Assembly: GCA_938039795.1 (NCBI GenBank)
Contig: CALHWU010000199.1
Coordinates: forward strand, 1 to 19,066
Source: an uncultured Muribaculaceae bacterium
GTDB lineage: Bacteria; Bacteroidota; Bacteroidia; Bacteroidales; Muribaculaceae
Length of the DNA stretch: 19,066 bases
Direction: 5' to 3'
In this document: piece after piece, positions 1 through 9,621 of the stretch
Position numbering within the stretch: the first letter of the stretch is position 1
Layout of the letters: every line of letters starts with the position of its first letter
Position numbers and translations under genes: made by a program
The notes under the pieces: generated by a model
The model's input: only the letters and a program-made list of their open reading frames with translations
Databases searched by the model: none
What the model was told of the DNA's origin: nothing

Positions 1-1196
1 AGCTCGGCACCACCGTCATAGCGGGCCGCAACCGCTACTATCAGGCTCTGCGCCACGGCGTGGAGAAGCGCGAGGGGGTGGCTCTCGTGCGCTCGCGCGA
101 GGGGATGAAGTCGCTGCCGCTGGTGGCTCAGCTCCCTTATGAGAAATGGATGGCCACGGCCGAGATGCACGTGCGCTACGACATCAAGGGGTGCTGCTCC
201 GACGATCTCGGGCAGCAGATCGTGCCCCTGGGCCGTCTGGCTCTTGAGCCGAAAAAGTTCGTCCCGACATTCAACTGGGTGGCCCCGACCGCCGAGGCCG
301 TGAAGATCCGCGAGCTCAAAGGGCAGGCGTTCATCGACTTCCCGGTCAACAAGACCGTGATCTATCCCGATTACCGCGGCAACCAGGGCGAGCTCGCCAA
401 GATACGCGCCACGATCGACACGGTGATCAACGACAAGGACGTGGAGATCACCGCCCTCTCGATCAAGGGCTTTGCGTCGCCCGAGGGCCCGTGGAACAAC
501 AACGTGCGCCTCGCCAAGGGCCGCACGGCCGCTCTGAAGACCTACGTGGAGCAGCTCTATCACTTCGCTCCCGACTTCATCAAGACATCCTACGACCCCG
601 AGGACTGGGGCGGCCTGCGCGCCTATATGGTCAGGAGCAACATGGCCGACAAGGATGCCATCATATCGCTGATCGACACCGACATGGAGCCCGACGCCAA
701 GAACTCGAAGCTGCAGCGCGACTTCCCCGAGGCCTACCGCTTCCTGCTGGCCAACGTCTATCCGGCCCTGCGCCACTCCGACTACCGCATCGAATACCGT
801 GTGCGCGCGTTCAGCGACGTCAACGAGATACTGGAGCTCGCCCGCACGCGCCCGCAGAACCTCTCTCTGCAGGAATTCTTCCTCGCCGCCCGCAGTCTGG
901 AGCCAGGCTCGGAGGCCTACAACGAGCTGTTTGAGACCGCAGTGCGCATGTTCCCCGACTCCGAGGTGGCCAACCTCAACGCCGCCAACGTGGCCATGGG
1001 GCGCGGCGACCTGATCGGCGCCAAGCGCTATCTCGACAAGGCGGGCGAAGGCCCTGAGGCCACATATGCCCGCGGCGTCTACAATGCCCTCGACGGCGAC
1101 TATGAGGCAGCCGAACGCTACTTCGGCCGCGCCGCCCGCATGAAGGTGGCCGACGCCCCGGCAGCTCTGGAGCAGCTCAAGGAGGTGGCCGAGTAA
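1..1196 (+). CDS. DUF3868/OmpA-like/TPR fimbrial-locus protein (5' partial)
   Basis: The reading frame is open from base 3, so the N-terminus lies outside the window; the GTG at 60 is internal and not a real start. About 397 residues are visible. The first part fits the DUF3868 region found at the head of Bacteroidales Mfa-type fimbrial loci. Next comes an OmpA_C-like peptidoglycan-binding domain, coded at roughly 315-620, with FIDFPVNKTVIYP, then GFASPEG and a following N-x-x-LAKGR-TAAL helix. The C-terminal third (about 920-1190) is helical with TPR-like repeats (ANLNAANVAMGRGD, YARGVYNALDGDYEAAERYF). Known family members are probably periplasmic or outer-membrane and may tether the fimbrial base to the cell wall; that role is inferred. 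It lies 64 bases upstream of the shaft gene in the same direction, which is the usual gene order. Confident on domains, less so on exact role. Confidence 0.82.
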   Translation, partial: LGTTVIAGRNRYYQALRHGVEKREGVALVRSREGMKSLPLVAQLPYEKWMATAEMHVRYDIKGCCSDDLGQQIVPLGRLALEPKKFVPTFNWVAPTAEAVKIRELKGQAFIDFPVNKTVIYPDYRGNQGELAKIRATIDTVINDKDVEITALSIKGFASPEGPWNNNVRLAKGRTAALKTYVEQLYHFAPDFIKTSYDPEDWGGLRAYMVRSNMADKDAIISLIDTDMEPDAKNSKLQRDFPEAYRFLLANVYPALRHSDYRIEYRVRAFSDVNEILELARTRPQNLSLQEFFLAARSLEPGSEAYNELFETAVRMFPDSEVANLNAANVAMGRGDLIGAKRYLDKAGEGPEATYARGVYNALDGDYEAAERYFGRAARMKVADAPAALEQLKEVAE

Positions 1197-1260
1197 TACT
1201 GCAACACCTTATATATCATAAAGTCTACATAAACCAACCATAGAAAAAACTCAAGCAAAT

Positions 1261-3333
1261 ATGAAATTATACCACACACTTATCGGTCTGTGCGCGGCAG
1301 CCATGGTGGCCTCGTGCAGCGACGACGCCCCGCGCTCCGGCGCCGGGCAGGAGGAACTTCCGGCCGACGCCGGCGTATGGTTCGGCATGGGCGTGCAGCT
1401 GCCCGCTGACGCAGGCTCACGCTCCCAGACCACTGAAGGTGGAGGCTCGACAGGGGGCACTGAAATAGGACGCTCCGAAGAGAACCGCATACACCGCGCC
1501 CTGGTAGTCTTCGCCGACAAGGACAACGGTTTCATCGCTTATACCACCGCCTCGCAGGGAGGCATCTCGATAGGCGGAGGGGAGACAGCCTCGACCTCTG
1601 GCAACGGCTCGATCACGCCCAATGCCGACGGCGTCAGCGCGAGCATCATCGCGTCGCTTCCCGCATCGCAGCTCAACACATATTACTCCCAGAAGGCCGG
1701 CGACGACGGCATACTGATGGACAATCAGGTGAAGGTGTATGTGTTTGCCAACTATCCCCTCGACCTGCTCGAAGCCTTCAAGGCCATGGGCGACGAGGGT
1801 GTGGGCTCCACCGACTGGACCGACTGGAGCTGCGAGGTGTCGGAGCGTTCGTCGGACAACGGCAATCTGACCGACGCCGACAACAAGAACACCGCCGTGC
1901 TTCAGGTCACCTCCGGACTGCCGATGAGCAACGCTTCGGTGGCCACCGCCTACATCCCCAAGAGCATTGAGGACTGGCTCCCGTTCACCGACGAGGAGAA
2001 GCCCTTCGAGATGTCGAAGGTCAATACCGAGGGCGATAAGATTGACAACTCCTTCTCGTCGGTCAACATGACCGGCGGCCCTGTCAATCTGCAGCGCAGC
2101 GTGGCCCGCTTCGACTTCAAGGACGGCTCGATGAACAATTTCACCTATCATGTGGGCATCTACGGCAAGGGTGGCAACACTCTCGACGTGGAGCTGATAC
2201 GCATGAATCTGGTAAATATGAGCAAGCAGTTCTACTATCTGCAGCGCGTCAGCAACAACGGCCACGCATCGGGCGACGGATTCATGCTCTGCGGCCGCGA
2301 TCTGCCGGGCAACTATGTGGTCGACGTGGCTGCCGACCTCAAGTGTGTACACAACACAGACGCCACACGCACTTCGGGCATCGGCGAAAAGGGGGAGCCG
2401 TATTCGAAATACTATAACTTCTGCTTCGGCTCGGGCGAGACTGCCGACCAGTGGAAGATCGACCTTGCCGCCCGCGACCAGTGGTATCGTGCCACTCCCT
2501 CCGAGGTAGCCGGTCAGGGCGCCAACATGAACGACGCCACGGGCGAATACAAGATATGGCGCTACGTGACCGAAAACACCATCCCCGGCATCACCCAGCA
2601 GAAGGTGGCCCTCTCCACCGGCATAGTGTTCAAGGGTATGCTCCGCAAGACCGCCGAGACACCCAAGGATCTCGCTGACGCTATCGACGAGAACTATTAC
2701 GTCGACGGCTATGGCAACAAGGTGGACAAAGGCGTGGCCGGCGCCCGTCTGGACCACCCGATCCTCTACATGTTTGACAACGTGCTCTACGTGAAGTTCA
2801 CAGCCGTGCGCGATGCCGCGCTGGCAACGGCTCCCGGCGACGTGCTCCACAACGCCGTGCTGCTCCCCAATAAAGACAAAGGCTATGCCCATTCGGTAGC
2901 CGAATACTACACCGCCTGGCAGAATGCCGGCGGCGGCCAGGAGGCCGGCGAGCAGGGCTACGCACAGTTCATGGAGTTCAAGAAAGCAGCCGTCGACGCC
3001 GGAATCACCATCTACCAGTGGGCCACCGACGAATACATGGGCGCCGGCCAGACCGAGCCCCACAAAGGCTATTTCTGCTACTATTACTACTGGAACCGCC
3101 ACAACGACAACGGCATCCCCGGCGTGATGGGACAGATGGAGTTTGCCGTGGTGCGCAACAACGTCTACAAGATCTCTGTCGACAAGATACGCCGCATCGG
3201 CCATCCGCGCCGCACGGAGAACGACCCCGACCCGCAGACCCCCGACACCCCCGATGAGGTGAGCGACGTATATCTCGACGTGCAGGTGACCACTCTCCCC
3301 TGGGTAGTGCGCCGCAACTCGGTAGAATTCTAA
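1261..3333 (+). CDS. Mfa1-like fimbrial shaft subunit (lipoprotein)
   Basis: This 690-residue protein starts with a lipoprotein signal ending VASC (Cys19) followed by SDD, so it is probably lipidated and exported. The C-terminal part resembles the Mfa1 fimbrillin C-terminal domain: a Tyr/Trp-rich stretch (GYFCYYYYWNRHNDNG), then EFAVVRNNVYKISV, a Pro/Asp-rich linker and a last strand VTTLPWVVRRNSVEF. In Mfa1/FimA pilins a terminal strand polymerises the shaft by strand exchange after a protease removes the N-terminal piece. It is longer than P. gingivalis Mfa1 (about 560 residues). It follows the DUF3868/OmpA gene and precedes the anchor gene by 30 bases, so it probably shares their operon. 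The upstream 64 bases are AT-rich with no clear Shine-Dalgarno, normal for this phylum. Family call is firm; the polymerisation role is inferred from relatives. Confidence 0.85.
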   Translation: MKLYHTLIGLCAAAMVASCSDDAPRSGAGQEELPADAGVWFGMGVQLPADAGSRSQTTEGGGSTGGTEIGRSEENRIHRALVVFADKDNGFIAYTTASQGGISIGGGETASTSGNGSITPNADGVSASIIASLPASQLNTYYSQKAGDDGILMDNQVKVYVFANYPLDLLEAFKAMGDEGVGSTDWTDWSCEVSERSSDNGNLTDADNKNTAVLQVTSGLPMSNASVATAYIPKSIEDWLPFTDEEKPFEMSKVNTEGDKIDNSFSSVNMTGGPVNLQRSVARFDFKDGSMNNFTYHVGIYGKGGNTLDVELIRMNLVNMSKQFYYLQRVSNNGHASGDGFMLCGRDLPGNYVVDVAADLKCVHNTDATRTSGIGEKGEPYSKYYNFCFGSGETADQWKIDLAARDQWYRATPSEVAGQGANMNDATGEYKIWRYVTENTIPGITQQKVALSTGIVFKGMLRKTAETPKDLADAIDENYYVDGYGNKVDKGVAGARLDHPILYMFDNVLYVKFTAVRDAALATAPGDVLHNAVLLPNKDKGYAHSVAEYYTAWQNAGGGQEAGEQGYAQFMEFKKAAVDAGITIYQWATDEYMGAGQTEPHKGYFCYYYYWNRHNDNGIPGVMGQMEFAVVRNNVYKISVDKIRRIGHPRRTENDPDPQTPDTPDEVSDVYLDVQVTTLPWVVRRNSVEF

Positions 3334-3363
3334 TCAGGCTAACTTCAAACACAGACACTTGCA

Positions 3364-4374
3364 ATGAAAATCACCAACATAATGCGCCGCCTATGGCATG
3401 GCGCGGCCCTCGCGGCTGCCGTCGGCGCCCCGGCGATGCTGATCACCTCATGCGACGGCGCCATCTACGACGATCTCGACGAATGCCGCGTCGGCGCCGA
3501 GCTGCGGTTCATATTCGACCACAATATGGAGTTTGCCAACGCATTCCCCTCGCAGGTCGACTGCCTGACGCTCTACGTCTACGACAAGCAGGGCAATTAT
3601 GTGGAGACCCGCACTGAGACCACCGACGTGCTCGCCGACGAGGAGTGGCGCATGATCATCGACCTGCCTGCCGGCGACTATCACATGATAGCCTACGGAG
3701 GCACCGCCTGCGACCAGGCATCATACACCACCGTCACGCCACAGCCCGGACAGCACTACACGGCCATGGGCCACGCGATGAAGCCCGAGCACTTAGGCAC
3801 GCACCTCCATGACCTCTACTACGGCTCGCTCGACATGACCGTCAGCGACGAGGACAACGAGTATACCCGCGCCACTCTCCCGATGATGCGCGACACCAAC
3901 ACGCTGCGCATACTCCTGCAGCAGCTCAACGGCGAGCCGCTCGACGACAAGGACTTCATCTGGGAGATCACCGACGACAACACCCGCCATGCCCACGACA
4001 ACACCGTGGTGCCGGCAGGCGAGGTGACCTACACCCCCTGGGCAACAGGCACCGCCCGCACCGGCATAGACGAGGCGGGCAATGAGGCCGTGCTCGCCTA
4101 CAGCGAGATGTCGACCGGACGGTTCGTCACCGGCAACTCCCCGCGTCTCAAGGTGCGCGCCGCCGACGACGGCCGCGAGATCATCAGCATACCGCTGGTC
4201 AACTATCTGCTCCTCTTCAAGAGTCAGGTCTACAAGGATATGCCCGACCAGGAGTATCTCGACCGCGAGAACCGCTGGAACATGATCTTCTTCCTCGACG
4301 CCAACAATCACTGGATCCGTACCCAGGTGGTGATCAACGACTGGGTGGTCCGCATCAACAGCGCTGACCTATGA
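3364..4374 (+). CDS. FimB/Mfa2-family fimbrial anchor lipoprotein
   Basis: The 336-residue product has a long charged N-terminus and a lipobox LITSC (Cys30). The mature part begins DGAIYDDLDECRVGAELRF and continues with FDHNMEFANAFPSQVDCLTLYVYDKQGNYV. That Cys-Asp...hydrophobic-strand pattern with VDCLTLYVYD is characteristic of the FimB/Mfa2 family. In P. gingivalis Mfa2 is the surface anchor that fixes the shaft to the outer membrane and sets fimbrial length; the same role is inferred here. It ends WVVRINSADL, resembling the shaft subunit's terminal strand. The stop codon overlaps the next start (ATGA at 4371-4374), so the two are probably translationally coupled. Length is typical for the family. 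Confidence 0.87.
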   Translation: MKITNIMRRLWHGAALAAAVGAPAMLITSCDGAIYDDLDECRVGAELRFIFDHNMEFANAFPSQVDCLTLYVYDKQGNYVETRTETTDVLADEEWRMIIDLPAGDYHMIAYGGTACDQASYTTVTPQPGQHYTAMGHAMKPEHLGTHLHDLYYGSLDMTVSDEDNEYTRATLPMMRDTNTLRILLQQLNGEPLDDKDFIWEITDDNTRHAHDNTVVPAGEVTYTPWATGTARTGIDEAGNEAVLAYSEMSTGRFVTGNSPRLKVRAADDGREIISIPLVNYLLLFKSQVYKDMPDQEYLDRENRWNMIFFLDANNHWIRTQVVINDWVVRINSADL

Positions 4375-5672
4375 TGAAGAAATCAGTCAACAGTGAGCCG
4401 GCTCTCGCCCTGCGGCGCAGATGGCTCCCCGCTCTGACGGCTCTGGCCATAGGCATCGGCGCCATGGCCACCGCCTGCTCGGGCGGCGACGAGCCTGACG
4501 CTCCCGATCCGGAGGCGTCGACCGTCACGCTCCGGCTCAATATCGCCGCCGTAGATCCGGCCGGCGACGAGGGCTCGCGAGCCGAATTCGAGCCGGAAGC
4601 GTCGGTGCGTGAGATGATGCGCACTCTGCGCATCATCATAGTCCACGCCGATCCCGCCGACAAGAGCAGGAAGGTAGTGGAGTTCAATCAGTTCTGGGAT
4701 CTGGCCGGAGAGGCCGGAGCCGACGACCAGACCAAGATAGCCGCCTCGGCCACCAAGGAGATCAACGTCTATGCCGGAGCTGAGGGCGAGGATTTCGACA
4801 TGAAGGATATCTACGTGATAGCCAACGAGCACGCCCATTACTCCGGTTATACTCATTCGGCGGGCGGCCAGGATGACGGATCCGATCTGTTGCTCGCCGG
4901 CATAGATCTCTCCAACGCCACATACAGCAGCGGAACGCATCTCGACGACGCGGCTCTGGCCGCTCTTGAGCAGCTGACATTCACCATGGACAAGGGCAAG
5001 GATATGCTCGGGCTCGTACCGATGGCCGAACACCATCAGGTGAAGGTGCGCCGTCCGAAGGTCGACGCCCTGGGCCATATGGTCGACAAGGAGCAGGCCG
5101 TAAGCCTGTTTCTGACACGCGCCCTGGTGAAGGTGACCGTCAATGTAGTCAACAATTCCTCCGGCCCGCTCGAACTTACCGGCTACCGCCTGACCAACAT
5201 GGCACCCGCAGGGTATCTCTTCCCCTACAAGACGGAGTATAGTCCCGCAAAGGCCGAATGCCAGACCGAGACGACAATAGCCAATCGGGAGATAACCGCC
5301 TACGATATACCGGCGGGAAAGCAGCTATACCAGTTTGAGCGCGCTTTCAAGGTGCTCCCCGCCACGGCTACCCCGGCAGAGCGCGAGGATCCCTACGCTT
5401 TTGAAGCTATCCCCGCAGGCAAGAGCCGCACTCTCCCCACCGTCTACCTCCCTGAGAGCAAGGCGGAAGCCGGCTTCGGCATCGACCTCTCGCTCTTCGG
5501 CGGCTATCAGGTAGCAGCTCAGCCGCTGACCGACCTCGCCGGCAAGCTCCCGCGCAATACCCACCTCTACATCGAGGCAACCGTCCGCGACATCGGCGTC
5601 AGCTTCGAGGCTTGGGTGCAGCCTTATCGCGAAGTGGATCTCCGCCCGGGCTTCGGACTTCCAAAGAAGTGA
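4371..5672 (+). CDS. Fimbrillin-like minor subunit lipoprotein
   Basis: This 433-residue protein begins with a basic stretch (LRRRW), a hydrophobic segment and a lipobox ATAC (Cys36) followed by SGGDEPDAPDPE. The mature N-terminus (STVTLRLNIAAVDPAGDEGSRAEF...MRTLRIIIVHAD) has the two-beta-sandwich opening typical of Mfa/FimA-like accessory pilins. The end, FEAWVQPYREVDLRPGFG, looks like a C-terminal strand. Position between anchor and putative tip suggests an accessory subunit comparable to Mfa3/Mfa4, an inference from locus order. The start at 4371 overlaps the previous stop; an alternative ATG at 4374 would remove one residue. Composition matches the upstream fimbrial genes. I cannot assign a specific subunit name. 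Confidence 0.7.
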   Translation: MMKKSVNSEPALALRRRWLPALTALAIGIGAMATACSGGDEPDAPDPEASTVTLRLNIAAVDPAGDEGSRAEFEPEASVREMMRTLRIIIVHADPADKSRKVVEFNQFWDLAGEAGADDQTKIAASATKEINVYAGAEGEDFDMKDIYVIANEHAHYSGYTHSAGGQDDGSDLLLAGIDLSNATYSSGTHLDDAALAALEQLTFTMDKGKDMLGLVPMAEHHQVKVRRPKVDALGHMVDKEQAVSLFLTRALVKVTVNVVNNSSGPLELTGYRLTNMAPAGYLFPYKTEYSPAKAECQTETTIANREITAYDIPAGKQLYQFERAFKVLPATATPAEREDPYAFEAIPAGKSRTLPTVYLPESKAEAGFGIDLSLFGGYQVAAQPLTDLAGKLPRNTHLYIEATVRDIGVSFEAWVQPYREVDLRPGFGLPKK

Positions 5673-5689
5673 ATCTCTTAATTTGAAAC

Positions 5690-8600
5690 ATGATGAAACG
5701 CAGTATATATTATTTCATAAGCCTGCTGGCGTCACTGATGCTGTGGAGCTGCTCGGACGATGCCCTTTACGATAAGGGCGACGGTTTCGAGGGCGACTGC
5801 ACTCTGTCGGCCTCGCTGACCTACAAGACGGAGGAGGCTGATCTGAGTTCCCGCTCGGCAGGCGATCTGATACAGAACATCACCACACTGCATGTGCTCG
5901 TATACGATACACAGGGCAATCTTATCCGCTGCTATCGCGACGGCGAACTTTCTGACTACGTAAATATCAAAGATCAGGACAATCGCGATGATGCTACCCT
6001 CGGCGACGACAAGACCGGGCGTGCCACATTCAGCCTGACTATACCACGCGGACGCTACTACATTTATGCAGTAGCAAATGTCCCCGATCTGCACACGCGC
6101 ACTTCGGATATCGCGACCCGCGACGGTCTGAAGGCTATCTCGTTTGACTGGGACGCCCAGACATTAGCCAACAATAGCCAGATGTTCGGCATTTTCAGCA
6201 TCGGCGGGGATCCCAATGCCACCGACAGCAATCCTGTGGTGTTGAATAAAGCCAACATTTCAGTGAAGAGCTGGTTGAAAAGACTTGCGTCAAAAGTGAC
6301 TGTGGCGTTTGACGGCTCGGATCTTTACGACAATATCGAGATCTATATCAAGGATATCCGTATCAAGGATATCCCAAAGCGATGCACTCTCGGACTGGAC
6401 AATACTCCAGGCGATGCAAGCGATGCGAACGGCTTGAAACGCTATGAAGTGGCCAACGGCGTCATAGCCGATGGAGAGGTGATGACTGTCAACGGAAATC
6501 TTCCTGACGACGCCAATAACCTTTATCCAACGCAATATTATCATGTCTGCAACGATAAGCACCGTTACGGTGGCGTGGGAACTGAAGGCAAGGATCCCTC
6601 GATTCTTGATGAGACTCATGCCCATAAAGCCGAATCACTATATTTCTTTGAGAACATGCAGCATGAGGGCAAGGAGAAATATCAGTCGATCAATGGTTCG
6701 ACTATCTGGTATCCGGATCCCGAAGAGGGCGACCTCGAATCGGGCTGGAAGGATCACAAACCGTATGGGACGTATGTGGAAGTCAGCGCCATCTATCGCA
6801 ACCGCAACACGACGAGCATTGGTAAAATCATCTATCGCTTTATGCTCGGACAGGATATTCACAAGGATTACAATGCGAAGCGCAATACCCACTATAAGCT
6901 CACTCTTGAGTTCCATGGCAACGGCAATGAAGCCGACTGGCATATAGAGTATGACGAGGATCCGGGTATCTATGTAGTATCGCCTCAATATATCTCTTAT
7001 CTCTACAATAAAGAGATGCAGATGGACGTGAAAGTAGTCGGTGATATAGATCCTGACTACGGACTGAAAGCGATGATATTGAATGAGACTTCCTGGAAAC
7101 CGTGGGGCAACGGGACATCCGATTTCCCCACTCCGTCTGAAGAGTTTTATTCGCAGGTGCCGGTTTTTAATGATGGGCCTTGGAATACTTTCCTTTCGCT
7201 TCGTGAGGCTAGAGACACCAAGATAGAAGTGCCCGGATACGAGGATAGACCATCATGGCAAACTCCATATAATACTGAATATAATCAGGAGTATTGGAAC
7301 GAACATAAACGTGGAGAACGTACATATTATCTCGATGGAAGAAATGATGAATATGACCCTGATCCTGATTACGCATATGAAGTTGTCAGAGGTACGGAGA
7401 ATAATATTTTCAAAATTCATCTGTTTACCCGCGCTAAAGAGCTGATCACAAAGACCGGTTTCAGTGGCAATAATCCTTATTATACTTATCCGCGACACGG
7501 CAAAATCCGTTTTACCGCCAAACTTAATGATGGTACGGAGATTTCTAAAGATGTGGAGATTATTCAGGTGCGCCGAATCGTGAATCCAAAGGGTGTATGG
7601 CGCAGCCATGACCGATCGGAAGATTTTCATGTGACTCTGATGCGTTTGCCGCAGGAAGATGCTGACAATTTCGTGTCGTTCCCTTCAGAGGGCCCGTGGT
7701 ACGCTGAGGTTATCAAGGGTGATGGATTTGTATCGCTTGAATCTACGCCGGTCGGACGCACGGAGGATAAGCAGACCGGCAAACGCATTGAAGGCGACTC
7801 GGAGCATCTGATTGATTTCAAGATCAAGTTTAATGGAACCTGTGGCGAAAACGAGTCGCGTTGCGCCCTTGTAAAAATCCGTTATCACAACTATACCTGT
7901 GAGCACATGATTATGGTTCGCCAAGGCTTCGCTCCGCTTACTATGAATGGTCAACCGGCAAGTGAAACTAATCCTGCATGGAGCTCATTCAATGTGTTAT
8001 CTTTAACGAGTGATGATCCCAAAGACGGATGGCGCCCCGGCAATTATCATGCAAATATGGTTGCTTCGCCTCTCGATGAGGGCTCATATTTCAGGTGGAA
8101 CAACCCGAATGCTATAAAATCGTCAAACAATGATAAAGCAGGCTTCGGTTTTGGAGAAACGCCTGGAGAAACTGCTGAGTATGATGTTATAAAGAACCGT
8201 CCCGATCAACTTGACAAATTGACTTGGAGCCAACTTGCCGGTGGATATAACAGCGGTAATAATGCCTGGAAGATAGACAATGATGGTGTTAGAGTAGCAA
8301 AATACGAGGATTTCAAGCAATTGGAGTCAACCGTAGACAGTCATATAGAAAAAGCCTATGGAGTACTTTATGGTGATGGAGCGACCGAAACTTCGTCATC
8401 AGTAGCTGAAGCTTTTGGTTATGATAGTAATGAGACTCCGTCGAGTTCATCAAAAGGCATGCGAGGCTGCTTCGTATTTAATAGCGATAATGGTAATAAT
8501 CTGTTCTTTCCGATTGGTAAACATGGATATGGACGTCGTAAGGCTGGACGAGACAAAGGCAACGCACCGGGAGATGAAGGTAGCGGTGAAAAAGATGGCG

Positions 8601-8908
8601 CAAATGGCGTGCTTCGATATGCCCAGAGATGGTCGGAGTATCGTGCTCAATCATATTATAACGAGGCTGCAATGGGAGTTGAATATCAGCCATTATTCTA
8701 TGATATTTATAAGCGTTATGGAGCCGTTTATTGGCTTGCTGAACCATATGATGTAGGCGATGACTCTCCTCACAGTGCATGGGATATCAATTACTTTACT
8801 ATGGGCTTTGAAGCATTTCAGAATGGTGCTTTAGGTCATACAAAGGGTCATACGGGTGCATTTAATAATAGTGATGCATGTCTCATGAGAGTGGTTTATA
8901 CCAAATAA
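5690..8908 (+). CDS. Large fimbrial-locus lipoprotein, probable tip adhesin (DUF4906-like)
   Basis: The 1072-residue product starts with lipobox LWSC (Cys21) then SDDALYDKGDG. Residues about 35-150 read as a fimbrillin-like N-terminal domain (ITTLHVLVYDTQGNLI, GRYYIYAVANVPD). The middle carries immunoglobulin-like strands including RRIVNPKGVWRSHD...FHVTLM, a pattern I associate with DUF4906-type proteins. The C-terminal 150 residues are Tyr/Trp/Gly-rich (YGAVYWLAEPYDVGD) and end NNSDACLMRVVYTK, resembling the lectin-like ends of Bacteroidales tip proteins; that is a weak resemblance. It is the last gene of the locus, only 17 bases after the previous one, and far larger than the other subunits, as expected for a tip. 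Composition drops along the gene: a 60-base sample near 7.3 kb is about 35% GC, against about 70% near 4.2 kb. No vWA domain of the Mfa5 kind was seen. Confidence 0.68.
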   Translation: MMKRSIYYFISLLASLMLWSCSDDALYDKGDGFEGDCTLSASLTYKTEEADLSSRSAGDLIQNITTLHVLVYDTQGNLIRCYRDGELSDYVNIKDQDNRDDATLGDDKTGRATFSLTIPRGRYYIYAVANVPDLHTRTSDIATRDGLKAISFDWDAQTLANNSQMFGIFSIGGDPNATDSNPVVLNKANISVKSWLKRLASKVTVAFDGSDLYDNIEIYIKDIRIKDIPKRCTLGLDNTPGDASDANGLKRYEVANGVIADGEVMTVNGNLPDDANNLYPTQYYHVCNDKHRYGGVGTEGKDPSILDETHAHKAESLYFFENMQHEGKEKYQSINGSTIWYPDPEEGDLESGWKDHKPYGTYVEVSAIYRNRNTTSIGKIIYRFMLGQDIHKDYNAKRNTHYKLTLEFHGNGNEADWHIEYDEDPGIYVVSPQYISYLYNKEMQMDVKVVGDIDPDYGLKAMILNETSWKPWGNGTSDFPTPSEEFYSQVPVFNDGPWNTFLSLREARDTKIEVPGYEDRPSWQTPYNTEYNQEYWNEHKRGERTYYLDGRNDEYDPDPDYAYEVVRGTENNIFKIHLFTRAKELITKTGFSGNNPYYTYPRHGKIRFTAKLNDGTEISKDVEIIQVRRIVNPKGVWRSHDRSEDFHVTLMRLPQEDADNFVSFPSEGPWYAEVIKGDGFVSLESTPVGRTEDKQTGKRIEGDSEHLIDFKIKFNGTCGENESRCALVKIRYHNYTCEHMIMVRQGFAPLTMNGQPASETNPAWSSFNVLSLTSDDPKDGWRPGNYHANMVASPLDEGSYFRWNNPNAIKSSNNDKAGFGFGETPGETAEYDVIKNRPDQLDKLTWSQLAGGYNSGNNAWKIDNDGVRVAKYEDFKQLESTVDSHIEKAYGVLYGDGATETSSSVAEAFGYDSNETPSSSSKGMRGCFVFNSDNGNNLFFPIGKHGYGRRKAGRDKGNAPGDEGSGEKDGANGVLRYAQRWSEYRAQSYYNEAAMGVEYQPLFYDIYKRYGAVYWLAEPYDVGDDSPHSAWDINYFTMGFEAFQNGALGHTKGHTGAFNNSDACLMRVVYTK

Positions 8909-9131
8909 GACTTTCTTTATAGCATACATATGTAGCGCGGGCGCGGGAGGCGGGAGCTTCCGGCGCCCGCGGCTGTCAGAGGGCCTTGTGCTGACACACG
9001 GCGGCTGGACTCCGTGGGGGCGGAGGACTCGGAATTATCGGACTTATCGGAGGGGCGGACTGCCGGCCAGACGGTAGCAGGCGGGGCGGGACGCGATGTA
9101 TTATCGCGTCGTCATTGCATCGCGGACAGGA
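8909..9131. other. Intergenic region with GC-rich hairpins after the fimbrial locus
   Basis: No convincing gene lies here. A perfect 9-bp stem (CGCGGGCGC at 8936-8944 with GCGCCCGCG at 8963-8971) follows the fimbrial stop by about 27 bases but has no T-tract, so it could be a pause or processing site rather than a normal terminator. Further on, GACGCGA (9090-9096) pairs with TCGCGTC (9104-9110), and CGCGATG (9092-9098) can instead pair with CATCGCG (9118-9124); the two pairings exclude each other. The stretch is very G-rich between them. Confidence 0.5.
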
Positions 9132-9163
9132 TTTGCATATTTCAGGAAAAAGCGATAACTTTG
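9132..9163 (+). promoter_or_regulatory. Bacteroidetes promoter of ssrA
   Basis: TTTG (9132-9135) and TAACTTTG (9156-9163) are separated by 20 bases, an exact fit to the Bacteroidetes -33/-7 consensus. Transcription should start near 9170. This gives a leader of about 55 bases before mature tmRNA, which contains a 7-bp hairpin (CGCTCCC 9191-9197 with GGGAGCG 9202-9208) that would be removed with the leader during 5' processing. Confidence 0.85.
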
Positions 9164-9224
9164 CCGACGAAACGCACACACCAATGCCTGCGCTCCCGGA
9201 GGGGAGCGTCCCGCCAAGCAAATC

Positions 9225-9621
9225 GGGGCTGACCGGTTTTGACAGCGTGTAGAGGTGGTATGTAAGCATGCAGAGCAATGATGCCTACGCTCTATAATCA
9301 GAGACATCGCAAGTTTAAATGGCGAAAACAACTACGCTCTTGCTGCCTGATTGAAGTATAGTAGATCGGCTTAATCCCGGCAACAGTTGCCGGGACAAGA
9401 CATCGCCCGATTGTCGTCGTCCCGAGACTAATCGACAAGGCGGTGCAGTTAAATCGGGAATAGGGTCGCAAGCGCCTCGCGCGCGATCCGAAACTACAAG
9501 AGGCTAAGGGGTCGGTTGGCTGTCGCTTGCCTGCCGGCTCACGAAAACCAACAAGCGAATAAGCATGTAGAAAGCATATTAGTTCCACGTTTGGACGAGG
9601 GTTCGAATCCCTCCAGCTCCA
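9225..9621 (+). ncRNA. ssrA: tmRNA (transfer-messenger RNA)
   Basis: This RNA rescues stalled ribosomes together with SmpB and adds a degradation tag. The 5' end GGGGCTG (9225-9231) pairs with the 3' CAGCTCC (9614-9620, one G-U) to form the tRNA-like acceptor stem. A T-arm is seen at 9597-9613 (GAGGG, loop TTCGAAT, CCCTC). The tag frame GENNYALAA is encoded at 9321-9347, with stop TGA at 9348-9350, and matches the tag I recall for Bacteroides and Porphyromonas. The discriminator base is A9621; CCA is not fully encoded and must be added. Length of about 400 with CCA is normal. The 3' end from the T-loop onward is duplicated about 2.5 kb downstream, showing that a genetic element integrated here while the gene was kept intact. 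Confidence 0.96.

Noticed and set aside
1417..3204. Long open frame (595 codons) on the minus strand
   Set aside because: It is antisense to the Mfa1-like gene, His/Val/Gly-rich and without domains; high GC explains the lack of stops.
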